Positions 8,433-16,796 of a stretch of DNA of 35,310 nt are shown here, in pieces. Within the stretch, counting starts at the first letter, position 1; every line of letters begins with the position of its first letter. The stretch comes from Brucellaceae bacterium (GTDB taxonomy: Bacteria > Pseudomonadota > Alphaproteobacteria > Rhizobiales > Rhizobiaceae). Location of the stretch: contig JACKJW010000020.1 in assembly GCA_020637755.1 (NCBI GenBank), positions 1 through 35,310 on the forward strand, written 5' to 3'. The position numbers and the translations under genes are program-made. The notes beneath the pieces were generated by a model. The model did no database searches, was not told the DNA's origin, and was given only the letters and a program-made list of their open reading frames with translations.

Positions 8433-10255
8433 GCCGCGCCTTGGGTGCGGCTTTTCTCGAAGCGCTTGCGCTCGTGGGGATCGAGATAGAGCTTGCGCAG
8501 GCGGATCGACTTCGGCGTCACTTCCACCAGCTCGTCGTCCTGGATCCACGACAGGGCGCGTTCCAGCGTCATGCGGATGGGCGGGGTCAGCTTGACAGCC
8601 TCATCCTTGCCGGCGGCGCGGATATTGGTGAGCTTCTTGCCCTTGAGCACGTTCACTTCCAGGTCGTTGTCGCGGCTGTGGATGCCGATGATCATGCCGG
8701 CATAGACCTTGGCACCCGGATCGATGACCATCGGGCCGCGGTCTTCCAGGTTGAACAGGGCATAGGCCACGGCTTCGCCCGCTTCGTTGGAGATGAGCAC
8801 GCCGTTGATGCGGCCGCCGATCTCGCCCTTGTAGGGTTGATAATCATGGAACAGGCGGTTCATGATCGCCGTGCCGCGCGTGTCGGTCAGCAGTTCCGAC
8901 TGGTAGCCGATCAGGCCGCGTGTCGGGCAGAAGAAGACGAGGCGCTGGCGGTTGCCGCCCGACGGGCGCAGTTCGACCATCTCGCCTTTTCGTTCGCTCA
9001 TCTTCTGGACGACGATACCGGCGTGTTCCTCGTCCACGTCGATGACGACTTCCTCGATGGGTTCGAGCAGGGTGCCGTCCTCATCCTTCTTCATGACGAC
9101 GCGCGGGCGCGACACGGCAAGCTCGAAGCCTTCGCGGCGCATGGTCTCAATCAGCACGGCAAGTTGCAATTCGCCACGGCCGGAGACGTAGAAGGAATCC
9201 TTGTCCTCGGCTTCCTCGATCTTCAGCGCGACGTTGCCTTCGGCTTCCTTGAGCAGACGATCACGGATGACGCGGCTTGTCACCTTGTCACCCTCGGTTC
9301 CGGCGAGCGGGCTGTCATTGACGATGAAGCTCATCGTCACGGTCGGCGGGTCGATCGGCTGGGCTTCCATCGGCTGGCTGACGGAGGGATCGCAGAAAGT
9401 GTCGGCGACGGTACCCTTCTGCAAGCCGGCAATGGCAACGATGTCGCCGGCGCGGCCTTCCTCGATCGGCTGGCGCTCAAGGCCGCGGAAGGCCATGATC
9501 TTGGAGATGCGGCCGGTTTCCAGCAGCGTTCCGTCATGGTGCAACACCTTGACCGGCTGGTTGGGCTTGATCGATCCGGAGGCGATGCGCCCGGTGATGA
9601 TGCGGCCGAGGAACGGGTTGGCTTCCAGGATGGTACCGATCATGCGGAACGGGCCTTCCTCGACGGCGGGTTCCGGAACGTGCTTGACGATCAGGTCAAA
9701 GAGCGGACCGAGCTTTTCGTCCTTGGGGCCTTCCGGGGCGACGTTCATCCAGCCGTCGCGGCCCGAACCGTAGAGGATCGGGAAGTCGAGCTGCTCGTCG
9801 GTGGCGTCGAGATTGGCGAAAAGGTCGAAGACCTCGTTGATCACCTCGTCGGCGCGGGCATCCGGGCGGTCGATCTTGTTGATGGCGACGATCGGCTTCA
9901 GGCCCACTTTCAGCGCCTTGCCGACGACGAACTTGGTCTGCGGCATCGGGCCTTCGGCGGCATCGACCAGCAGCACCGCGCCATCCACCATGGAGAGGAT
10001 GCGCTCCACCTCGCCACCGAAGTCGGCGTGGCCGGGGGTGTCGACGATGTTGATGCGCGTGCCCTTCCATTCCACCGAGGTGGCCTTGGCGAGGATGGTG
10101 ATGCCGCGCTCCTTTTCCAGGTCGTTGGAGTCCATGGCGCGTTCCATCACGCGCTGGTTCTCGCGGAAGGCACCGGATTGCTTGAGCAGTTCGTCCACCA
10201 GCGTGGTCTTGCCATGGTCAACGTGCGCGATGATCGCGATATTGCGGAGGGTCAT
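8429..10255 (-). CDS. typA: ribosome-associated GTPase TypA/BipA
   Basis: 608 residues, the usual family length. Translational GTPase motifs are complete: AHVDHGKT (10-17), the switch I region ending in RGITI (about 50-54), DTPGHADFGGEVERIL (72-87) and NKIDRP (126-131). The EF-G-like domains and the TypA-specific C-terminal domain follow (RGLIGYQSELLTDTRGTAIM, IRLRKLYLDPHERKR). TypA acts on 70S ribosomes and in ribosome assembly under stress, notably in the cold. It lies 125 bp after dxr on the same strand; a stem-loop just after dxr partly separates them. Its stop overlaps the GTG start of the acetyltransferase-like gene. The ribosome binding site before ATG at 10255 is weak. Confidence 0.97.
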   Translation of the reverse strand: MTLRNIAIIAHVDHGKTTLVDELLKQSGAFRENQRVMERAMDSNDLEKERGITILAKATSVEWKGTRINIVDTPGHADFGGEVERILSMVDGAVLLVDAAEGPMPQTKFVVGKALKVGLKPIVAINKIDRPDARADEVINEVFDLFANLDATDEQLDFPILYGSGRDGWMNVAPEGPKDEKLGPLFDLIVKHVPEPAVEEGPFRMIGTILEANPFLGRIITGRIASGSIKPNQPVKVLHHDGTLLETGRISKIMAFRGLERQPIEEGRAGDIVAIAGLQKGTVADTFCDPSVSQPMEAQPIDPPTVTMSFIVNDSPLAGTEGDKVTSRVIRDRLLKEAEGNVALKIEEAEDKDSFYVSGRGELQLAVLIETMRREGFELAVSRPRVVMKKDEDGTLLEPIEEVVIDVDEEHAGIVVQKMSERKGEMVELRPSGGNRQRLVFFCPTRGLIGYQSELLTDTRGTAIMNRLFHDYQPYKGEIGGRINGVLISNEAGEAVAYALFNLEDRGPMVIDPGAKVYAGMIIGIHSRDNDLEVNVLKGKKLTNIRAAGKDEAVKLTPPIRMTLERALSWIQDDELVEVTPKSIRLRKLYLDPHERKRFEKSRTQGAA

Positions 10256-10353
10256 GAAATGTCACTTTGAGTTGGCGGCGGGGCGAAACGTCTACGGCAG
10301 CCCGCCAATGGTCTTGGCGCGCTCATACAGGAAATATTGCGAATGCGAAAGGG

Positions 10354-10379
10354 GGCGCGATACGGCAGGGGATCGCGCC
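10354..10379 (-). terminator. stem-loop after dxr, possible weak terminator
   Basis: Perfect 8-bp arms GGCGCGAT and ATCGCGCC around a 10-base loop, directly after the dxr stop on the minus strand. The bases that follow on that strand read CCCTTTCG, so the T tract is poor. It may attenuate rather than stop transcription toward typA. Confidence 0.45.
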
Positions 10380-10380
10380 G

Positions 10381-11559
10381 TCAGCGGTCCAGCAATCCGG
10401 CAGCAGCAGACCGCGCCCAGTGGTCGGCGGCAATGATCTCTTCCAGCGAGGATGGCGCGGCGTTGTTCGCCAGGCGGTCCATGACCTGCTCCACCACATC
10501 CGCCATGCCCAGGAAGCCGAGACGGCCCTTGATGAAGGCTTCCAGCGCGGTTTCCTTGGCGCCGTTCAGTACCGTTCCGGCCAGTCCGCCTTCGGCCAGT
10601 GCGCGCCGCGCCAGCCTCAGTGCCGGGAAGCGGGGCTCGTCGGGGGCTTCGAAATCCAGCCTTGACAGTCTGGCGAAGTCCAGCCGTTCGACCGGCAGAT
10701 GCGGGCGGAAAGGCCAGCCGAGCGCGTAGCCTATGGCGACCTTCATGTCGGACGGGCCAAGTTGGGCCAGCACGGATCCGTCGCAATAGCCCACCATGGA
10801 ATGGACGATGGATTGCGGATGAATGATCACCTCAACCTGTTCCGGCTTCAGCGCGAAGAGGTGTCTTGCCTCGATCATCTCCAGCGCCTTGTTGAACATG
10901 GAGGCGCTGTCGATGGAAATCTTCAACCCCATCGACCAGTTGGGATGTTTACGCGCGGTCTCGGCGGTGACGCCGGCCATCGCATCGCGGGTCCAGGTCC
11001 TGAACGGCCCGCCGGACGCTGTCAGGATCACGCGTTCCACGGCCTTGCCCTGCGCGCTGTCGAGCACCTGGAAGATGGCATTGTGTTCGCTGTCGACCGG
11101 CAGCAGCGTGCCGCCCGCGTCCCTGACAGCTTCGATGAAGAGATCACCGGCGGAGACCAGGCACTCCTTGTTGGCGAGCGCGATGGTTCCGCCATTGGCG
11201 GCAGCGGCAAGCGTCGGTTCCAGCCCGGCCATGCCGACAATGGCCGCCATGGTGACATCTGCCGGGCGCGCCGCCGCCTCGATCAGTGCCGTGCGGCCCG
11301 CGGCAGCCTCGATCCCGGTGCCGGCAAGCGCGTCCTTGAGGTCTTGATAGCGGGCCTCGTCAGCCGTCACGGCAATCTGCGCGCCTGCGGCCTTCGCCTG
11401 CCGCGCCAGAAGCGTGATGTTGGCGGAGCCGGTGAGCGCCACCACCTCGAAAGCGTCCGCCCCGCCCATATGGGCGATGACGTCCAGCGTGCTGACGCCG
11501 ATGGAGCCGGTCGCGCCAAGCACGGAGATGGTGCGTCGGGAGGTGGCGGTCAGCGGCAT
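10381..11559 (-). CDS. dxr: 1-deoxy-D-xylulose 5-phosphate reductoisomerase
   Basis: 392 residues from ATG at 11559; a TTG in the same frame at 11577 is an alternative with no better ribosome site. The N-terminal Rossmann motif GATGSIG (15-21) binds NADPH. LPVDSEHNAIFQ has the Asp156 and Glu158 of the metal/substrate site, and GGPFRTW begins the flexible loop over the active site. LGPSDMKVAIGYALGWP and LNGAKETALEAFI are also typical. The enzyme makes 2-C-methyl-D-erythritol 4-phosphate, the committed step of the MEP isoprenoid pathway, in the cytoplasm. In many proteobacteria dxr sits with uppS, cdsA, rseP and bamA; here its neighbours are an aldo/keto reductase (81 bp upstream) and typA, so it has been separated from that cluster. 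Confidence 0.97.
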   Translation of the reverse strand: MPLTATSRRTISVLGATGSIGVSTLDVIAHMGGADAFEVVALTGSANITLLARQAKAAGAQIAVTADEARYQDLKDALAGTGIEAAAGRTALIEAAARPADVTMAAIVGMAGLEPTLAAAANGGTIALANKECLVSAGDLFIEAVRDAGGTLLPVDSEHNAIFQVLDSAQGKAVERVILTASGGPFRTWTRDAMAGVTAETARKHPNWSMGLKISIDSASMFNKALEMIEARHLFALKPEQVEVIIHPQSIVHSMVGYCDGSVLAQLGPSDMKVAIGYALGWPFRPHLPVERLDFARLSRLDFEAPDEPRFPALRLARRALAEGGLAGTVLNGAKETALEAFIKGRLGFLGMADVVEQVMDRLANNAAPSSLEEIIAADHWARSAAAGLLDR

Positions 11560-11640
11560 CAGGTCCAACTCCGGCAAACGGTCATGATGCGCGGCTTAGC
11601 GCCCGGCCGGGCGGCAGGCAAGGGGCACCCGCCACGAGCC

Positions 11641-12624
11641 TCAGCAATAGGTCTCGGTGCCCAGCGTCTGGGCGTCCGTGTAGCGGTTACCATGGGCGAA
11701 GCCGACAGGAAGCATTTCCTCGATCTCGGCCAGCTCTGGCGCACCGAGCCGGATGGTCAGGCTCTGCGCCAGTTCGTCCAGATGGGTGGCGGTGCGGGTG
11801 CCGGGAATGGGGATGATGTGATCGCCCTGCGCCAGGGTCCATGCGGTGGCCAGCGCAGAGGTGTTCCATCCACGATTCTGCGCATAAGCCCGGAAGCGGT
11901 CTATGCGGGCATTGTTGCGCAGCCAGTTGCCACCCATGAAGCGCGGATTGGTCTTGCGGAAATCCGTGTGGGCAAAGGAGGCTGGGTCCGGGGCATGATC
12001 GGCGAAGATACCGCGCCCGACTGGCGAGAAGGCGATGAAGGCGGTGCCAAGGCGCTTGCAGGCCTGGATGAGGCCCAGTTCGGGCTGGCGCGTCCAGAGC
12101 GAATATTCATTCTGCACTGCCATGACCGGATGGACGGCATGGGCGCGCTCCAGCGTTGAGGGCGCGATTTCCGACAGGCCGATGCCGCCGATCTTTCCCT
12201 CACGCACCAGCTCGGCCATGAAACCCATGGCATCCTCGATCGGCACTTCGTGGTCGCGCCGGTGCAGGTAATAGAGGGGAATGTGGTCCGCGCGCAGCCG
12301 CTTCAGCGAGCCTTCGACGGCCTCGCGGATGTAGTCGCGCCTGTTGTTGAAGTGGCGTTCAGGCTTCGGCACAATCCCGCATTTGGAGGCAATGACGAAC
12401 TCATTGGGGTTGGCGGCGCAGAACTCGCCGATGATCTCCTCGGACAGGCCCATGCCGTAGAGAAGCGCGGTATCGAGATGGGTGATGCCGAGATCGAGCG
12501 CGCGCTTCAGCGTGGCGAAGCTGTCCGCCTTGCCGGTCGCTCCGTAGAACCCGGCGAAGCTCATGCAGCCGAGCGCGAGCGCTCCCACTTCCGGTCCACT
12601 GGCTCCAAGCTTGCGCTGCTGCAT
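11641..12624 (-). CDS. aldo/keto reductase
   Basis: 327 residues from ATG at 12624, which has an AAGGAG site at good spacing; the frame extends upstream to 12741 but that part is not conserved-looking. The catalytic tetrad of the family is visible: Asp51 and Tyr56 in HLDTALLYGMGLSE, Lys81 in VIASKCG, and His121 in LYYLHRRD. FSPVGRGIF and IPIPGTRTATHLDE near the C-terminus are the NADPH-binding strand and loop of the AKR13/YghZ-like bacterial group. It is probably an NADPH-dependent carbonyl reductase with unknown substrate. It lies upstream of dxr on the same strand, 81 bp apart, and is divergent from the DUF1344 gene. Confidence 0.92.
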   Translation of the reverse strand: MQQRKLGASGPEVGALALGCMSFAGFYGATGKADSFATLKRALDLGITHLDTALLYGMGLSEEIIGEFCAANPNEFVIASKCGIVPKPERHFNNRRDYIREAVEGSLKRLRADHIPLYYLHRRDHEVPIEDAMGFMAELVREGKIGGIGLSEIAPSTLERAHAVHPVMAVQNEYSLWTRQPELGLIQACKRLGTAFIAFSPVGRGIFADHAPDPASFAHTDFRKTNPRFMGGNWLRNNARIDRFRAYAQNRGWNTSALATAWTLAQGDHIIPIPGTRTATHLDELAQSLTIRLGAPELAEIEEMLPVGFAHGNRYTDAQTLGTETYC

Positions 12625-12721
12625 CGTTCCTGCTCCTTGTTGTCCGGCCAAAGGCATAGCAGCCCCGGCACAGGGAGCAAGACCGGGGCGGGCCCGCAGG
12701 GCGAAAACGAAGCGGAAAGAT

Positions 12722-12743
12722 TTGTGACAGGCTGCCGTCACAA
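12722..12743. promoter_or_regulatory. inverted repeat between the aldo/keto reductase and DUF1344 genes
   Basis: Perfect 7-bp arms TTGTGAC and GTCACAA separated by 8 bases, in a 262-bp divergent intergenic region. The half-sites resemble those of CRP/FNR-type regulators, but the TGTGA and TCACA cores are 10 bases apart instead of 6. A binding site for a dimeric regulator is an inference. Confidence 0.35.
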
Positions 12744-12886
12744 TTTCACATTTGCGACTGATTCAGGCAGAATTGCTGCCGCATTGGACATGTAGTTCAA
12801 GCATCAAGGCCGGGATGCAAAGGGCGTGGGGCTACGCAATCATCCTGACGGCCGGGCTGCCCGACAGGGCTTTCAGGAGTTCGACC

Positions 12887-13150
12887 ATGCGCAATCTTAT
12901 CGCTTCCACCGTCCTCATTGCCGGCATTGCCTTTTCGGGCGCGGCTTTTGCTGAGGACCAGACCGTCAACGGCACCATCAAGTCGTTCGATGCCCAGACC
13001 CGCGTCGTGATGCTGGAAGACGGCAATTCCTACAAGCTCGGCAAGAAGGCCGATGCCAGTGCCATCCAGGTGGGCGAGGATGTCGTCATCACGCTTCGCC
13101 AGAACAAGAAGGGCGTCAATGTCGCCCGCGAAGTGAAGGCCGCCGAATAA
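12887..13150 (+). CDS. small exported DUF1344 family protein
   Basis: 87 residues from ATG at 12887 with AGGAG eight bases upstream. Residues 1-22 are a signal peptide (positively charged start, hydrophobic core, AAFA before the predicted cut at Glu23). The mature part, about 65 residues, reads VNGTIKSFDAQTRVVMLEDG and NSYKLGKKADASAIQVGEDV, an OB-like beta pattern seen in DUF1344, a group of periplasmic proteins of unknown function found mainly in rhizobia. It is a single-gene unit with its own strong terminator, divergent from the aldo/keto reductase and convergent with purH. Confidence 0.85.
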   Translation: MRNLIASTVLIAGIAFSGAAFAEDQTVNGTIKSFDAQTRVVMLEDGNSYKLGKKADASAIQVGEDVVITLRQNKKGVNVAREVKAAE

Positions 13151-13175
13151 GGCCTTTCCCTTCACCGGACATGCG

Positions 13176-13209
13176 AACGGCGGCCTTCGGGCCGCCGTTT
13201 CTGTTTTGG
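13176..13209 (+). terminator. rho-independent terminator of the DUF1344 gene
   Basis: Perfect 10-bp stem AACGGCGGCC / GGCCGCCGTT closing a TTCG tetraloop (13176-13199), followed by TTTCTGTTTT. It lies 26 bp after the stop codon and before the convergent purH end. Confidence 0.9.
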
Positions 13210-13224
13210 CGCGGGGTTTTCCGG

Positions 13225-14841
13225 TCAGTGGCGGAAGTGGCGCATGCCCGTCGTCACCATGGCGATGCCGTGCTCGTCGGCAGCCGCGATCACCTCGTCG
13301 TCGCGCATCGAGCCGCCCGGCTGGATGACGGCGGTCGCACCCGCTTCCACGGCGGACAGCAGACCGTCGGCAAAGGGGAAGAACGCATCGGAAGCCACCA
13401 CGCAGCCTTTGGTGAGCGGCTCGGCGAGGCCTGCGGCTTCGGTGGCATCCATGGCCTTGCGCGCGGCAATGCGGGCGGAATCGACCCGGCTCATCTGGCC
13501 TGCACCGATACCGACGGTCGACAGGTCGCGCGCATAGACGATGGCGTTGGACTTGACGTGCTTGGCGATGCGGAAGGCGAATTTGAGGTCCGCCATTTCC
13601 TTGTCCGTCGGGGCGCGCTTCGTCACCACCTTCAGGTCGAGATCGTCAATGACGCCGTTGTCGCGGCCCTGTACCAGCATGCCGCCTGCGACCGACTTGG
13701 CGACAATGCCCGGTGCGCGCGGGTCGGGCAGGCCGCCGGTGACAAGCAGGCGCAGGTTCTTCTTGCCAGCGACGATGGCGCGGGCCTCTTCGGTCGCTTC
13801 GGGCGCGATGATGACCTCGGTGAAGATCTTCACGATCTCCTCGGCAGCATCCGCGTCAAGCAGGCCGTTCAGCGCCACGATGCCGCCAAAGGCGGAGACC
13901 GGATCGCAGCGGAGCGCGGAGAGGTAAGCCTCGCGCAGCGTCGCGCCCTCGGCCACGCCGCAGGGGTTGGCATGCTTGATGATGGCGACGGCGGCGGTGC
14001 GCGCCGGATCGAACTCGGCAACCAGCTCAAAGGCCGCATCGGTGTCGTTGATGTTGTTGTAGGAGAGCGTCTTGCCCTGTAGCTGCGTGGCCGTGGCGAC
14101 GCCCGGACGCCTGTCGCCGGACAGGTAGAAGCCGGCCTTCTGGTGGGGATTCTCGCCGTAGCGCATCACCGAATGCAGTTTGCCCGCGACCGCGCGGTGA
14201 CGCGGGGCCTCGATGGCCAGGGTTTCGGCGAACCAATTGGAAATGGCGGCGTCATAGGCGGCGGTGCGGGCAAAGGCGCGCGCGGCCAGTTGCTGGCGGA
14301 AGGAATAGGTCAGCGCGCCGCCGTTTGCGTCCATTTCGGCCAGCACGGCCTCATAGTCCTGCGGGTCGGTGACGATGCCGACATAGGCGTGGTTCTTGGC
14401 GGAGGCACGGACCATGGCCGGGCCGCCAATGTCGATGTTTTCCACGGTGGAGGGGTAATCGCCGCCCGCGTAACGGACTTCCTCGAAGGGATAAAGGTTG
14501 ATGACGGCGAGATCGATCGGCTTGATGCCGTGGGCGCTCATGGCCTCGGCGTGTTCGGCGTCGTCGCGGATGGCCAGAAGGCCGCCGTGGACACCGGGAT
14601 GCAGGGTCTTGACGCGGCCGTCCATGATTTCCGGAAAACCCGTCAGGTCGGACACGTCGTGGACGGGAATGCCGGCATCCTTGATCGCCTTGGCGGTGCC
14701 ACCGGTCGAAACCAGCTCGACGGAATGATCATGAAGCGCGCGTGCAAAGTCGATGAGGCCGGTCTTGTCGGAAACCGACAGGAGTGCGCGGCGCACCGTC
14801 ACGCGGTCGGGTGCGGGGATTTTCTTGGATTGGACGGCCAT
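13225..14841 (-). CDS. purH: bifunctional AICAR transformylase / IMP cyclohydrolase
   Basis: 538 residues from ATG at 14841 (GAAGGG upstream); a longer frame to 14913 is not family-like. The N-terminal MGS-like domain begins ALLSVSDKTGLIDFARAL and has VSTGGTAKAI; this is the IMP cyclohydrolase. The transformylase half contains RYGENPHQ (227-234), LSYNNINDTDAA and the catalytic IIKHANPCGVA (288-297 region with Lys289-His290). It performs the last two steps of IMP synthesis. It lies downstream of the htpX-rsmB-heparinase unit on the same strand but is separated from it by a hairpin terminator. Confidence 0.97.
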   Translation of the reverse strand: MAVQSKKIPAPDRVTVRRALLSVSDKTGLIDFARALHDHSVELVSTGGTAKAIKDAGIPVHDVSDLTGFPEIMDGRVKTLHPGVHGGLLAIRDDAEHAEAMSAHGIKPIDLAVINLYPFEEVRYAGGDYPSTVENIDIGGPAMVRASAKNHAYVGIVTDPQDYEAVLAEMDANGGALTYSFRQQLAARAFARTAAYDAAISNWFAETLAIEAPRHRAVAGKLHSVMRYGENPHQKAGFYLSGDRRPGVATATQLQGKTLSYNNINDTDAAFELVAEFDPARTAAVAIIKHANPCGVAEGATLREAYLSALRCDPVSAFGGIVALNGLLDADAAEEIVKIFTEVIIAPEATEEARAIVAGKKNLRLLVTGGLPDPRAPGIVAKSVAGGMLVQGRDNGVIDDLDLKVVTKRAPTDKEMADLKFAFRIAKHVKSNAIVYARDLSTVGIGAGQMSRVDSARIAARKAMDATEAAGLAEPLTKGCVVASDAFFPFADGLLSAVEAGATAVIQPGGSMRDDEVIAAADEHGIAMVTTGMRHFRH

Positions 14842-14948
14842 TGGCTGCGGCCCTTCGCTGTCTTGCAGGGGAGGAGGTTCGCGCGCCCTAGCACAGCCCG
14901 CCCGCCGTTCCAATGATGCAAAGGCCGAAAGTTCGGGAAAGGCCGAAA

Positions 14949-14970
14949 TCCACCCGGCTTTTCGGGTGGA
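14949..14970 (-). terminator. hairpin terminator after the heparinase-like gene
   Basis: Perfect 8-bp stem TCCACCCG / CGGGTGGA with a 6-base loop, 9 bp past the stop on the minus strand. The following minus-strand bases are only moderately T rich (ATTTCGGCCTTTCC), so termination may be partial. Confidence 0.6.
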
Positions 14971-14979
14971 AGCATCCGC

Positions 14980-16686
14980 TCAGCCGGTTGAGGCGATGCG
15001 CGTCAGGCGCCAATGGATTTCCGCAAGCTCGGAGGCGTTGAACGCGATGACGAACTGGCGGGTCTTCAGCGGGCCGGCGAGGCCTGCGAAGAAGATGGAT
15101 TCCTCGATCAACGGAGATGGCCCGGAGGCCGTGAAAACCCAGGTTTCGCCGCCTGGCGCACCGAGCGTCACCTGCCCGTGCTCGTCCTTGTAGACCTGGA
15201 TGTCAGGGTGAAGATGGAAGCGTAAGGACACCGCATCCTTGCCGGGTTTCGGTTCCTCGCCGTTCGGCCGGGTGAAACGGTCGGTGCCGTCAAGGATCAT
15301 GCCGTTTTCGCGCAGGGCAAGGCTGCGTTCATGCAGGATTCCGAAGCGGGAGACATAGCCGTCATGGGAGGAGGTGAAGGACTGCCGTCCGGCTTCGTCG
15401 CGGCGTTCGGACACGGCTTTGCGCGGACCTCCGACGAGCGGCGAGCCGATCATGTCACGCTGCCAGCCATCATTGGAGAAGCGGGCCGACGACCTGTCAT
15501 TGAGTGTGGCGGTGGAATGGGCTGCTGTTGCGCGGGCGAGTGGCCGGTAATCCTCCGGGCCATACTGGTCCACACCGCAATTGACGATGATGTTGTGGCG
15601 GCCCGACGACATCTCGAAGGACAGGAAACCCGCATGGGCGCGGCCGGCCACGTCCACCGGCGGCGCGGCGCCCGTATCGGCAATCACGGTTACGCCGCCC
15701 ATGGCGAGGCGGTCAAAGCCGGAATGGGGTGCATGGAGAACCGGCGCCCCTTGAGTCTCGTCATGCTGGAGCACGGCCATGACATGGTCCGGGCTGGTCG
15801 CGCCGACTCCGTTGAAGCGGGCGAGATTGCCGTCGGTGTGGCGGAAGAAGCGCAGCATCGGCAGCATGCGTTCCACGGCGTGGAGCAGGGCCGGTGGCGG
15901 AGTTTCGCCCTGGTTGGCATAGGTCTGGCGCAGCGGAAGCAGGTCAGCCAGCAGGTCGAGCACGGCCTGCGGGCTGCGCGAGATGTGGCCGCCATCGGCG
16001 AGAATCTGGTGCTCAAGCTCGCTGGCAAGATTGCGCGCGGCGCTGCGCATGCTGGCCGATGACTGGGGCAGGGACAGGGTTGCCAGCGCGATGGCGATGC
16101 GCGCGCGCAGCCGGTCCTCGCCGTCGGGCATGTCAGGTGCCAGGGTGCGCAGATAGCGCAACTGCATGGCGAGCGAGCGCATGAAGGCGCGGTAGAACGG
16201 CAGTTCGCAGCCCTGCAGCACGACCGTGGAATGCTGGAGCCACGCTATGATGCGCGTGGCGGTGATTCCCGGCTGCCAGGCCAGCCCGCCGACATGGGTG
16301 CCATGGGTCAGGACCCAGTCGCGCACCAGCGCGCGGGCGTTGGCGCTGGCCAGGTCCGTTCCGGCGGCGCGCATGTGGCGCAACCATTTGAAGCTGTGCA
16401 GCGCCTCGTTCCAGGGCTGGCTGGAGATATCGAGGCCGAAGGGGGATTGCCCACCACTTTCAACGACATGGCCGCCGAGCAGGAAGCGCCCCGAATAGAT
16501 TTCCTCGGCGACATGGGGATCGGCCGGGCGCAGGTCCGGCGGGGCAATCAGTACGCGCTCCGGTGTGCGGCCGGAAAAGCGCCAACGGTACAGGGGCCCG
16601 ACGCGAATGCGCTGCCGCGTCCGCCGCCAGATCTCGCGCAGCACAAGCCCCCAAGCGTGCGGGTTATCGCCAGCGGCGGATGCCAA
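14980..16686 (-). CDS. heparinase II/III family protein
   Basis: 568 residues from TTG at 16686. The TTG is chosen because GGAGGAGGACAGG lies 5-17 bases before it; the nearby ATG inside that site is in another frame and stops after 13 codons. An alpha-helical N-terminal half (with residues FGLDISSQPWNEALHSFKWL, RALVRDWV and WQPGITATRIIAWL) precedes a beta-rich C-terminal heparinase II/III domain from about residue 325 (FDRLAMGGVTVIADTGA, HAGFLSFEMSSGRHNIIVNCG). No signal peptide is seen. The family contains polysaccharide lyases, but the substrate of the alphaproteobacterial member is unknown. It lies between rsmB (110 bp) and purH, a setting that recurs in rhizobia as far as I recall. Confidence 0.9.
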   Translation of the reverse strand: MASAAGDNPHAWGLVLREIWRRTRQRIRVGPLYRWRFSGRTPERVLIAPPDLRPADPHVAEEIYSGRFLLGGHVVESGGQSPFGLDISSQPWNEALHSFKWLRHMRAAGTDLASANARALVRDWVLTHGTHVGGLAWQPGITATRIIAWLQHSTVVLQGCELPFYRAFMRSLAMQLRYLRTLAPDMPDGEDRLRARIAIALATLSLPQSSASMRSAARNLASELEHQILADGGHISRSPQAVLDLLADLLPLRQTYANQGETPPPALLHAVERMLPMLRFFRHTDGNLARFNGVGATSPDHVMAVLQHDETQGAPVLHAPHSGFDRLAMGGVTVIADTGAAPPVDVAGRAHAGFLSFEMSSGRHNIIVNCGVDQYGPEDYRPLARATAAHSTATLNDRSSARFSNDGWQRDMIGSPLVGGPRKAVSERRDEAGRQSFTSSHDGYVSRFGILHERSLALRENGMILDGTDRFTRPNGEEPKPGKDAVSLRFHLHPDIQVYKDEHGQVTLGAPGGETWVFTASGPSPLIEESIFFAGLAGPLKTRQFVIAFNASELAEIHWRLTRIASTG

Positions 16687-16796
16687 GCAGCCTGTCCTCC
16701 TCCATGAGCCTTTCCCGATAGAGTATATGACTCAAGGGTTTGAGCGAAGCGAAAAAGACGTGTGCGCGGCGCTCTTCACCGCTCGTGGATGAGGGG

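Noticed and set aside
8441..10270. Long plus-strand open frame opposite typA (609 codons)
   Set aside because: Mirror of the high-GC codon pattern of typA; no protein motif, and typA itself is unmistakable.
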